From Chloroflexota bacterium (GTDB taxonomy: Bacteria > Chloroflexota > Anaerolineae > Thermoflexales > Thermoflexaceae), in the NCBI GenBank assembly GCA_030550075.1, contig JAUQQB010000238.1, forward strand, positions 1 through 5,081: 5,081 nt of DNA, in the 5' to 3' direction. Position 1 is the stretch's first letter; every line of letters starts with the position of its first letter. Below the pieces are notes generated by a model. The model did no database searches. It saw only the letters and a list, made by a program, of their open reading frames with translations, and was not told the DNA's origin. This document shows positions 1 to 4,994 of this stretch, piece by piece. A program made the translations under genes and the position numbers.

Positions 1-214
1 GCGCCGAAGGCGCGCGGCTCGGCCCCAAAAGCCCCCAGGAGGAAACCGCCTAGATCCGTATAGACACTGCGGTAGAACGGCTGAATAGTTACGGAGCGGG
101 CAGGGTCTGCCTCTTAACGTCTATGGATCAGATCCCCCTCGCAATTTGCGAATCAAAACTGGGTATCGGTCAGGGCTCTTTAAGGATTGGCATAAGCATG
201 ATAGTTCGTTTCCC
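1..214. other. Non-coding region downstream of pnp, with short palindromes
   Basis: I see no convincing coding region here; the only open frame is a 62-codon one running antisense into pnp, without a recognisable product. Several short perfect inverted repeats are visible: GCGCC/GGCGC with a GAA loop (1-13), GGCAG/CTGCC with a 3-nt loop (99-111), GGATC/GATCC around one A (125-135) and TCGCAA/TTGCGA around one T (139-151). None is followed by a clear T-run on either strand, so a pnp terminator is not evident. They could be protein-binding sites or repeat remnants. The stretch from about 140 to 215 is less GC-rich than the genes. Confidence 0.5.
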
Positions 215-1057
215 TTAAATCCTCCGCAGCACGCCGCGGATAATCGCCATCAGCCGGGGGACCAGAACCTGGCCTGCTTGAAGCACCTCCTCGTGACTCG
301 GCGGCTCAAAAGCCTCCGGGTTCAGAACATTTGAGATCCCAGATAAGGCGAGAACCCGCATTCCGCCATGGCGGGCCACGATCACCTCCGGGACGGTGGA
401 CATCCCAACGGCATCGGCGCCAATCAGACGCAGGAATCGCACCTCCGCCGGCGTCTCGAAGCTGGGCCCGCCCAGCATGATGTAGATCCCCTCATGAATT
501 GGAACACCTTCTGCTTCAGCGACCTCCCGGGCCAGCGCCCGAAGCTCCGGGTCATAAGCGTGGGAAAGATCGGGAAAGCGTGGTCCCCAATCTGCCTCGT
601 TCGGCCCCCGGAGGGGATTGGCTCCTGCCATCCCGAGGAGGCCGATATGGTCACGAAGGATCATCACATCCCCGGGCCGGAACGCTGGATTCAGCCCTCC
701 GGCGGCGTTGGTCAGGATCAGGATACGGATCCCCAGAAGCTGCATCACCCGAATCGGAAAGGTGATCCGCTGTACCGAATAACCCTCATAGAAATGAGCG
801 CGCCCCTGGAGCACCATCACCGGGTGCCCCTCCAGCTGCCCGATGATCACCCGACCGGGATGCCCTTCGACGGTGGCGGCTGGGAAACCAGGGATCTCCG
901 TGAAGGTCAGTGTGGTCGATGCCTCGACCGCATGAGCGAGCGGGGCCAGGCCGGAACCCAGCACCAGCCCAATCCGCGGCGGAAACGGGATCCGTTCCCG
1001 GACCCATGCGGCGGCAGCTTCGTATTCAGATCGGGGGATTGCTTCATGAACGTGCAT
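215..1057 (-). CDS. Purine nucleoside phosphorylase (trimeric PNP family)
   Basis: Cytoplasmic enzyme of purine salvage: it splits purine (deoxy)nucleosides with phosphate into free base and (deoxy)ribose 1-phosphate. The 280-aa length is typical of the low-molecular-mass, homotrimeric family (PunA/human PNP type). Visible motifs in order: phosphate-binding GSGL (34-37), GRAHFYEGY (85-93), LTNAAGGL (115-122), GGPSFETPAE (196-205) holding the base-binding Glu201, VGMSTVPEVIVARH (217-230) with Met219, and Ser242-Asn243 followed by His255-Glu-Glu. Asn at the position of human Asn243 suggests preference for 6-oxopurines (inosine, guanosine), by inference from the human enzyme. MTAP-specific motifs are not seen. 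The ATG at 1055-1057 has GGAG about seven bases upstream. The gene lies 30 bp after the PH-domain gene on the same strand, so co-transcription is likely. The segment after Asn243 (VLNPEAF) departs from common bacterial NxAAG-like versions. The stop is TAA at 215-217. Confidence 0.93.
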   Translation of the reverse strand: MHVHEAIPRSEYEAAAAWVRERIPFPPRIGLVLGSGLAPLAHAVEASTTLTFTEIPGFPAATVEGHPGRVIIGQLEGHPVMVLQGRAHFYEGYSVQRITFPIRVMQLLGIRILILTNAAGGLNPAFRPGDVMILRDHIGLLGMAGANPLRGPNEADWGPRFPDLSHAYDPELRALAREVAEAEGVPIHEGIYIMLGGPSFETPAEVRFLRLIGADAVGMSTVPEVIVARHGGMRVLALSGISNVLNPEAFEPPSHEEVLQAGQVLVPRLMAIIRGVLRRI

Positions 1058-1087
1058 GGCAAGCTCCAGAAGGGAAGTTTCCTTTGT

Positions 1088-1720
1088 TTATGCTTCCCGA
1101 CGCTTCAACAGAGCCTGCTTCTTCTCTTCGAACTCCTGATCGCTCAGCAGACCGCTGCGACGCAAGGCCTCTAATTGCGCCAGCAAAACCTCGATTTCCC
1201 CACCCCCCAGGCTCTCCAGCCCCGGGCGTTCCCCCAGCATGGCCTTCTGATCCAGCATGACCTGCTTGAAACGCAGAGGATCGGCGATCCGGTTCAGACG
1301 GTTCACCCCGATCTCGCTACCGGTGAGGATTTCAATATCTCCATAGTTGAATAGGCGCCCCCACAGGGATTGTCGCAGGACCACATCATTGACCTTCTCG
1401 AGGGAAGAATCGAGGACGTTCTTATTTAGGATCCCTTCCACCTGGACCACCCGCCGCGTGGTCACTAGATATACTTCGTTCCACCAGCGAAGCAGGGAAC
1501 GGATCAGCAGCGCAAGCGGGATCGCCGCCAGGGCCAAGCCTGCGATGACCACCGGGAGCGTAAATGGGGGAAAGAGGATGCCGCTGGCGATGGTCAGGCC
1601 GATCAGAATGCCGGCGGGGATCCCGTAACCCAGCACCGGGCGGAAGAGGACCAGGGGATGTTGCCGGGTCTGGAAAAGGACGCGTTCGTTCTCGCCCAAT
1701 AGCCGTTCGATGTAGCCCAT
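1088..1720 (-). CDS. Membrane protein with bacterial PH domain and C-terminal SHOCT domain
   Basis: A 210-aa protein with two closely spaced hydrophobic segments (about residues 24-50 and 54-76). These are followed by a bacterial PH-like domain of the YdbS/DUF304 (bPH2) type (about 82-158). Its signature is visible: YLVTTRRVVQVEGIL (84-98), SLEKVNDVVLRQ (106-117) and a GDIEILTG strand (127-134). A charged linker leads to a SHOCT-type helix pair (about 177-206: LLAQLEALRRSGLLSDQEFE), a short C-terminal module that often ends such proteins. The likely topology is a membrane hairpin with both soluble domains in the cytoplasm; the molecular role is unknown for this family. I chose the ATG at 1718-1720 because AGGGGG sits five bases before it; an in-frame ATG at 1733-1735 adds five residues but lacks a Shine-Dalgarno. 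The gene precedes pnp by 30 bp, without an obvious functional link to purine salvage. Confidence 0.85.
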   Translation of the reverse strand: MGYIERLLGENERVLFQTRQHPLVLFRPVLGYGIPAGILIGLTIASGILFPPFTLPVVIAGLALAAIPLALLIRSLLRWWNEVYLVTTRRVVQVEGILNKNVLDSSLEKVNDVVLRQSLWGRLFNYGDIEILTGSEIGVNRLNRIADPLRFKQVMLDQKAMLGERPGLESLGGGEIEVLLAQLEALRRSGLLSDQEFEEKKQALLKRREA

Positions 1721-1917
1721 GGGAACCCCCTGCATGGATGTTCGAGAGGAGGGAAAGATTGCCTGGATAGTCCATCGGATGAAAACACGCTCAATTCGGA
1801 CAGATACCCGCTTTTGAAAACTCTTTCCTCCTGTGGAGAGCTGTAGAGCTCAGATCGAGCTGGGACCCGGATCCTGGGAATATTTCAAGCGGGTAGGGCC
1901 ATCCCTCCAAGGAGCGT

Positions 1918-3825
1918 TTAATCCAGTCGTAGCCCCTCCCGCCGACGTCGATGAGAAGGGATCGCTTCCATCATCTGGAAAACCAGCTCATAGCGGCCCA
2001 TGGGCGGCATCACATAGAGCCCCTGGGCGAATTTCGCGAGTTCCGCCACCACCTCCTGAGCGATGCGAAGCCCTTCTACACGCGCGCGCTCCTCGCCGGC
2101 CCGGCGGAGACGCTCCCGAATCGCTTCCGGGACCTGGATGCCTGGCACCTCATTGTGCAGGAACTCGGCGTGGCGAAGGCTGACCAGGGGAAGCACCCCG
2201 GCCAGGATTGGGATCGGAATGGGACCCTCCTGGTCCTCATAGCGTCGGAGGAAATCCTTCAAGGCAGCTGGCTCATAAACCGGCTGGGTCATGATGAAAT
2301 CCGCCCCCGCACGGATCTTCCGGCGTAACGCCTTCATCTCGCGCGCGGGATCCGGCGCGTTAAAGTTCAGGGCGACGCCCACAAAGAACGCGGTCGGCCG
2401 GCCAATCGATTCCCCTGCGTGATCGAGGCCTGTGTTAAACCGCTCTTTAATCAGCTGAACTAAGCCTGACGGCACGATATCCATGGCATCGGTGGCCTCG
2501 GGGTAATCCCCCTGAGCGGGGGGATCCCCCATGACGACGAACAGGTTACGCACCCCGAGGGCATGGATGGCTAAAAGATCCGACTGGATTCGCAACAGGT
2601 TGCGTCCCCGGGTCGGGAAGTGAAGGATGGTTTCCATGCCGACATGGTTCTGGACCAGGAAGGCCAGGGCCCATGGGCTCATCCGTAGCCGGGCCATCGG
2701 GCTATCCGCGATGTTCAGCGCATCCACCCCGCCAGCTTTCAGCGAACGAGCCACCTCCAGAAGAGCGCTGGCATCATGGCCCCGCGGAGGATCCACTTCC
2801 ACGCTCACCACCAAGAGGCCTGCTCGCAGACGACGGGCGAGGTCGGTGGGCTCCGGTTCGGGTGGGGTGGAAGGAGAAACCACACGAAAGATCGGACGGC
2901 GGTCCTCCGCTGAAGGTTCCGCCCGCGCCTCCAGCGCTCGACGCATCGCGGCGATATGTTCCGGTGTCGTTCCGCAGCATCCTCCGAGGATCCGCACTCC
3001 GAGGCTCAGGAAACGCCGCGTATATTCTGCGAAGTAGTCCGGTGTGGCCGGATAACGAAGGCGCCCGGCGGCCATCTCAGGCCAGCCTGCGTTCGGCATG
3101 ACCGCCAGGTAAGGCGGGCCCCCCTCTGCTTCCGCCATCCGGGAAGCCATCCGGCGGATCACCGGTAGCAGTTTGGCGGGCCCCACCGAGCAATTCGCTC
3201 CAACGATGGGAACGCCCAGTCCCAGAAGGGTCTCGACAACCTCCTCGGGGGTGTGACCCATCAGGGTATGGCCATCCTGCGCAAAGGTCATCTCAGCGAT
3301 GATCGGCAGGTGCGGGGCGATCTCCTGGGCGGCGCGGACGGCTTCCAGGATCTCCGGGAGGGATGAGAAGGTTTCCAGGATCAGGGCATCCACGCCGGCC
3401 TCCGCCAGCGCGGCGATTTGTTCCCGGAAGGCTTCTCGAGCTTCCACAGCCTTCACCCGACCCAGAGGGGCAAGAGGCACTCCCAGTGGCCCAACGGAGC
3501 CGGCGATCCACACCGGGCGATCTACCTCCAGGGCGGCCTTCCGGGCCAGCGTGACTCCTGCACGGTTCAGCAGCGCCGCTTGGTCTTCCAGACCGTGTTC
3601 GGCCAGGCGATAGCGATTCGCCCCGAAGGTGTTGGTCTCCAGTAGCTCAGCCCCTGCCTGCAGGTAGGCGCGATGGATCTCCAGCACGACTTCAGGAGCC
3701 TCCACATTCAGCGCTTCATAACAGCGATCAAACGAGAAACCACGCGCGTAAAGCATGGTGCCCATTGCCCCATCGGCCAGCAAAGGGCCCTGTGCCAGAC
3801 GCTCGAGGAGAGTCGGTTTCGTCAT
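1918..3825 (-). CDS. Bifunctional homocysteine S-methyltransferase / 5,10-methylenetetrahydrofolate reductase
   Basis: A 635-aa cytoplasmic fusion enzyme of methionine and one-carbon metabolism. Residues about 1-300 are a homocysteine methyltransferase barrel: LLADGAMGTML (15-25), ETNTFGANR (63-71), and the zinc-thiolate ligands Cys212 (GANCSVGP) and Cys283-Cys284 (GGCCGTT). After a Pro/Glu-rich linker (about 301-328) comes an FAD-type MTHFR barrel (about 330-620). It has VEVDPPRG with the likely catalytic Glu343, NIADSP (371-376), VMGDPP with Asp434, and TQPVYE with Gln514. The C-terminal GLYVMPPMGRYEL (602-614) is typical of these fusions. The organisation is that of B. subtilis YitJ-type proteins; MetH modules for folate binding and cobalamin are absent, so the methyl donor (S-adenosylmethionine, S-methylmethionine or a partner corrinoid protein) is not settled by sequence. 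The open frame extends 38 codons upstream, but the ATG at 3823-3825 has GGAGGAG nine bases before it, and homology starts there. Confidence 0.93.
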   Translation of the reverse strand: MTKPTLLERLAQGPLLADGAMGTMLYARGFSFDRCYEALNVEAPEVVLEIHRAYLQAGAELLETNTFGANRYRLAEHGLEDQAALLNRAGVTLARKAALEVDRPVWIAGSVGPLGVPLAPLGRVKAVEAREAFREQIAALAEAGVDALILETFSSLPEILEAVRAAQEIAPHLPIIAEMTFAQDGHTLMGHTPEEVVETLLGLGVPIVGANCSVGPAKLLPVIRRMASRMAEAEGGPPYLAVMPNAGWPEMAAGRLRYPATPDYFAEYTRRFLSLGVRILGGCCGTTPEHIAAMRRALEARAEPSAEDRRPIFRVVSPSTPPEPEPTDLARRLRAGLLVVSVEVDPPRGHDASALLEVARSLKAGGVDALNIADSPMARLRMSPWALAFLVQNHVGMETILHFPTRGRNLLRIQSDLLAIHALGVRNLFVVMGDPPAQGDYPEATDAMDIVPSGLVQLIKERFNTGLDHAGESIGRPTAFFVGVALNFNAPDPAREMKALRRKIRAGADFIMTQPVYEPAALKDFLRRYEDQEGPIPIPILAGVLPLVSLRHAEFLHNEVPGIQVPEAIRERLRRAGEERARVEGLRIAQEVVAELAKFAQGLYVMPPMGRYELVFQMMEAIPSHRRRREGLRLD

Positions 3826-3834
3826 CGCGGTTGG

Positions 3835-3841
3835 CTCCTCC
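3835..3841 (-). promoter_or_regulatory. Shine-Dalgarno of the methyltransferase/MTHFR gene
   Basis: The minus strand reads GGAGGAG here, with nine bases to the ATG at 3823-3825. It decides the start: the farther in-frame ATGs at 3937-3939 and 3901-3903 would add an extension (MFNGEAAELV...) that shows no family similarity and would place this site inside the coding sequence. Confidence 0.8.
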
Positions 3842-3858
3842 GACAGTAGAGATGCTTC

Positions 3859-3892
3859 GGGGCGGGCCGCCGAAGGCAATCCACCCTGCCCC
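3859..3892 (-). promoter_or_regulatory. GC-rich hairpin in the leader of the methyltransferase/MTHFR gene
   Basis: On the minus strand the mRNA can pair GGGGC with GCCCC, then GGG with CCC past a bulged A, then GCC with GGC around a TTC loop. The fold ends 17 bases before the Shine-Dalgarno. It could affect translation or mRNA stability. I could not match the leader to SAM-I, SAM-II, SAH, cobalamin or folate riboswitches by eye. The embedded AGGGTGG resembles part of a T-box core, but the rest of that core is missing. Confidence 0.35.
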
Positions 3893-4104
3893 CAAATCTC
3901 CATGGGGAAAACTAACTCCGCAGCTTCTCCATTAAACATTGAGCGCCAGGGTGATTGCGGACGTTAGCTCTCTGATTCCTCCCCCAAGCGGATGCTCGCC
4001 GGCTCGATCACATTTTAACTGAATCGGGATAACTTTGTAGCTTAACCGCTTGGCTATTCGCCAGTGGTGCTCGTTCAGGTTCAGGGCAGGGTAAAAGCGG
4101 ATGA

Positions 4105-4140
4105 CCTCTCCCTATGGCCCTCTGGACCGTGAGGAGAGGG
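4105..4140. repeat. Short palindromic repeat unit CCTCTCCCTAT ... GGAGAGGG
   Basis: A 7-bp inverted repeat, CCTCTCC (4105-4111) with GGAGAGG (4133-4139), encloses a second pairing, GGCCC with GGACC (4116-4120/4124-4128). That inner stem pairs better on the minus strand, where the mismatch becomes a G-U pair. The left end, CCTCTCCCTAT, recurs exactly at 4264-4274, and the right end, GGAGAGGG plus T, recurs nearly exactly at 4389-4398. Two units with the same borders suggest a small palindromic intergenic repeat family (REP-like). Confidence 0.55.
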
Positions 4141-4151
4141 TAGAAAACATC

Positions 4152-4196
4152 TTTCGGGGCCGGGGCGGGCCTTTGGCCCCTGCCCCAGCCCCGAAA
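4152..4196. repeat. Long GC-rich hairpin
   Basis: TTTCGGGGC (4152-4160) pairs fully with GCCCCGAAA (4188-4196). After one C/A mismatch, GGGGC (4162-4166) pairs with GCCCC (4182-4186). After a two-base bulge (4180-4181), GGGCC (4167-4171) pairs with GGCCC (4175-4179) around a TTT loop. That gives 19 base pairs in 45 nt. No T-run follows on either strand, so it is not a canonical intrinsic terminator. It is more like a REP/BIME-type element or a stable RNA stem. Confidence 0.65.
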
Positions 4197-4227
4197 ATCC
4201 CTGGATCGAAGGTGAGGGAGGGCTCGC

Positions 4228-4254
4228 ACCATTGGTTACTAACCAGCGGTTTTT
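4228..4254 (+). terminator. Terminator-like palindrome with T-run (weak)
   Basis: TGGTTA-C-TAACCA (4233-4245) is a perfect palindrome, flanked by ACC (4228-4230) and GGT (4248-4250) that can extend the stem across a 2x2 internal loop. Five Ts follow (4250-4254). It has the form of a weak intrinsic terminator reading on the plus strand, but no plus-strand gene is visible upstream. It would make sense only if a small RNA is transcribed through 4100-4250. It could equally be an operator. Confidence 0.3.
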
Positions 4255-4261
4255 CTCCTTC

Positions 4262-4397
4262 CCCCTCTCCCTATAGAGGGCTTGTGGAAGCCCGGCAGGT
4301 CGCCAAAGGCAGCCTGCCCGATCCCCTAATCTCTTTCTTCCCTTCACCCTACAGTCCGAGGCGAAGGGCTGTGGGAAGAGGGAATAGGGGAGAGGGG
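4262..4397. repeat. 136-bp element with terminal inverted repeats and two internal hairpins
   Basis: The ends CCCCTCTCCCTAT (4262-4274) and ATAGGGGAGAGGGG (4384-4397 region) are inverted copies differing by one inserted base. Inside are two stems. The first is GGCAGG/CCTGCC with an inner GCC/GGC around an AAA loop (4294-4318). The second is CTT plus CCC(T)ACAG with CTGTGGG plus AAG (4342-4378). The left end can alternatively fold on itself (CCCTCT/AGAGGG, 4263-4280). The whole could form a branched RNA or a cruciform. No open frame or transposase is inside, so a non-autonomous MITE/REP-type repeat is the simplest reading; a structured RNA is the alternative. Confidence 0.5.
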
Positions 4398-4404
4398 TCT
4401 ATTC

Positions 4405-4440
4405 TTCCAAAGCCTATCGGGCTTCCCGGAAGGTTTGGGA
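4405..4440. repeat. Near-continuous 36-nt hairpin
   Basis: TTCCAAA (4405-4411) pairs with TTTGGGA (4434-4440, one G-U). After a bulged G, CCT (4413-4415) pairs with AGG (4431-4433). After a 2x2 internal loop, CGGG (4418-4421) pairs with CCCG (4425-4428) around a CTT loop. The stem has 14 pairs. It lies 45 bp before the first tRNA promoter. No T-run flanks it, so it is not a standard terminator for either direction. Confidence 0.55.
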
Positions 4441-4484
4441 ACGAGCCCTAAGGATTCTGAGACACACTCAGGTTCGGGGACGGT

Positions 4485-4514
4485 TTGACGGATCGGACAT
4501 TTCATTGGTATACT
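4485..4514 (+). promoter_or_regulatory. Upstream tandem promoter P1 of the tRNA-tuf cluster
   Basis: TTGACG (4485-4490) and TATACT (4509-4514) are separated by 18 bases, each one mismatch from the bacterial housekeeping -35 and -10 consensus. Transcription would start near 4521, about 64 bases before the first tRNA. The expected start falls inside the palindrome CCAGA-A-TCTGG (4515-4525), which could be an operator. Confidence 0.7.
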
Positions 4515-4542
4515 CCAGAATCTGGATAAGGAGTTCCTTGTC

Positions 4543-4572
4543 TTGACCGCTCCCATCCGAACCGGGTATAAT
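4543..4572 (+). promoter_or_regulatory. Proximal tandem promoter P2 of the tRNA-tuf cluster
   Basis: TTGACC (4543-4548) and a perfect TATAAT (4567-4572) are 18 bases apart. The predicted start near 4579-4581 leaves a leader of only about five bases before the mature tRNA at 4585. It lies exactly 58 bp downstream of P1 and is very probably the main promoter. The GC-rich bases after the -10 would fit growth-rate or stringent control, as in many tRNA promoters; that part is inference. Confidence 0.85.
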
Positions 4573-4584
4573 TGCACCTGGGAT

Positions 4585-4657
4585 GCCGACGTAGCTCAAC
4601 CGGTAGAGCAAGCGCCTTGTAAGCGCGAGGTTGCGGGTTCGAATCCCGCCGTCGGCT
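4585..4657 (+). tRNA. tRNA-Thr (anticodon TGT)
   Basis: A complete cloverleaf of 73 nt including the discriminator. The acceptor stem GCCGACG/CGTCGGC is perfect, the D-stem is GCTC/GAGC, and the T-arm is GCGGG-TTCGAAT-CCCGC. The anticodon loop CTTGTAA (4616-4622) gives TGT at 4618-4620, which reads ACA and, by wobble, ACG. The first anticodon-stem pair is an A-G mismatch (4611/4627). The discriminator is T and CCA is not encoded, so the tRNA nucleotidyltransferase must add it. It is first in the cluster, six bases before tRNA-Tyr. Confidence 0.96.
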
Positions 4658-4663
4658 TGGTAG

Positions 4664-4746
4664 GGGCGGGTACCCAAGCGGCCAACGGGACCTGGCTGTA
4701 AACCAGGTGGCGGAAGCCTTCGGGGGTTCGAATCCCTCCCCGCCCA
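4664..4746 (+). tRNA. tRNA-Tyr (anticodon GTA)
   Basis: An 83-nt class II tRNA with the long variable arm expected of bacterial tRNA-Tyr (about 4706-4721). The acceptor stem GGGCGGG/CCCGCCC is perfect. The anticodon stem CCTGG/CCAGG holds the loop CTGTAAA with GTA at 4698-4700 (reads TAC and TAT). The T-stem has one G-T pair, its loop is TTCGAAT, and the discriminator is A at 4746. CCA is not encoded. Position 34 G is the usual site of queuosine. Confidence 0.96.
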
Positions 4747-4843
4747 CTGGTGTGTTTTATTTTTTATGCCTTTTGTGTGACTAGAAGGCTATGAGGAGAC
4801 TAACGGAGAAGGCGCTTGGCGAAGGTTCCTTACCCCATTACGA
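4747..4843 (+). other. Spacer between tRNA-Tyr and tRNA-Thr(GGT), where other bacteria have tRNA-Gly
   Basis: In the E. coli thrU-tyrU-glyT-thrT-tufB operon a tRNA-Gly lies here. This 97-bp spacer cannot be folded into a tRNA and shows no glycine anticodon arm or T-arm. It holds a T-rich patch (4755-4775), unlike the surrounding GC-rich DNA. I see no hairpin directly before the T-run and no good internal promoter. Confidence 0.5.
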
Positions 4844-4916
4844 GCCCACGTAGCTCAGGCGGCAGAGCACACCCTTGGTAAGGGTGGGGTCACGGGTTCG
4901 AGTCCCGTCGTGGGCT
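4844..4916 (+). tRNA. tRNA-Thr (anticodon GGT)
   Basis: A 73-nt cloverleaf. The acceptor stem GCCCACG/CGTGGGC, the anticodon stem CACCC/GGGTG and the T-stem ACGGG/CCCGT with TTCGAGT loop are all perfect. Loop TTGGTAA (4875-4881) places GGT at 4877-4879, which reads ACC and ACT. It complements the upstream Thr(TGT) tRNA in decoding. The discriminator is T and CCA is not encoded. It lies 78 bases before the tuf start codon and is probably co-transcribed with it. Confidence 0.96.
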
Positions 4917-4981
4917 CCTGCTGTTCTCGCCGGGGATCAGAGCCCAACCCTATGAATGATCAGGTGTAGAAAAAACTGTTC

Positions 4982-4989
4982 AGGAGGTG
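4982..4989 (+). promoter_or_regulatory. Shine-Dalgarno of tuf
   Basis: AGGAGGTG is a near-perfect complement of the 16S rRNA 3' end, five bases before the ATG at 4995. It fits the high translation rate expected of EF-Tu. No separate promoter is clear between 4917 and 4981, so tuf is probably transcribed with the tRNAs. Confidence 0.85.
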
Positions 4990-4994
4990 TGACG

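Larger units (their letters stand above)
3826..4484. other. Divergent intergenic region, non-coding and rich in inverted repeats
   Basis: This 659-bp stretch separates the minus-strand methyltransferase gene from the plus-strand tRNA-tuf cluster. Open frames inside it are short, low in complexity (Pro/Ser/Arg-rich) and lack ribosome-binding sites, so I call none of them genes. The left part (3826 to about 4010) is the probable leader of the methyltransferase gene. On the minus strand, 4041-4055 resembles a tRNA D-arm, but no complete tRNA can be folded around it. The right part, about 4105-4440, is a run of hairpins listed separately. CTGAG/CTCAG with a 5-base spacer (4457-4471) lies 13 bases before the first tRNA promoter and could be an operator. 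Confidence 0.6.

Noticed and set aside
368..1174. 268-codon plus-strand open frame overlapping pnp
   Set aside because: It is antisense to an unmistakable PNP gene and its product is low-complexity, with no recognisable domain. It is a shadow of GC-rich codon structure.
1721..1917. Promoter or terminator in the gap between the methyltransferase and PH-domain genes
   Set aside because: TTGAGC followed by TATCCA is too weak and too widely spaced, and no hairpin with a T-run follows the methyltransferase stop codon. The gap may hold a promoter, but I cannot show it.
3875..3895. T-box-like AGGGTGG in the methyltransferase leader
   Set aside because: Only the first part of the T-box core matches; the ACCGCG portion, stem I features and a specifier loop are not evident.
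3826..3939. 38-residue N-terminal extension of the methyltransferase/MTHFR open frame
   Set aside because: The strong Shine-Dalgarno at 3835-3841 lies inside the extension and the family homology begins at MTKPTLLERL, so the start is 3825.
4012..4017. TAAAAT on the minus strand as a -10 element for the methyltransferase gene
   Set aside because: No good -35 lies 16-18 bases upstream (best is a weak GCTACA/CTACAA), so I do not annotate it as a promoter.
4008..4451. Several 70-116-codon open frames on both strands of the intergenic region
   Set aside because: They are Pro/Ser/Arg-rich, overlap each other and the inverted repeats, and lack ribosome-binding sites and recognisable domains.
4468..4747. 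Minus-strand open frames across the tRNA genes (products containing GGIRTRNLALTRR and GGEGFEPPKASATW)
   Set aside because: These are translations of the reverse complement of tRNA genes, a well-known source of spurious hypothetical proteins.
4773..4803. Internal promoter before tRNA-Thr(GGT): TTGTGT with a possible -10 near GACTAA
   Set aside because: Both hexamers are poor and the spacing is 19; the tandem promoters upstream explain transcription better.
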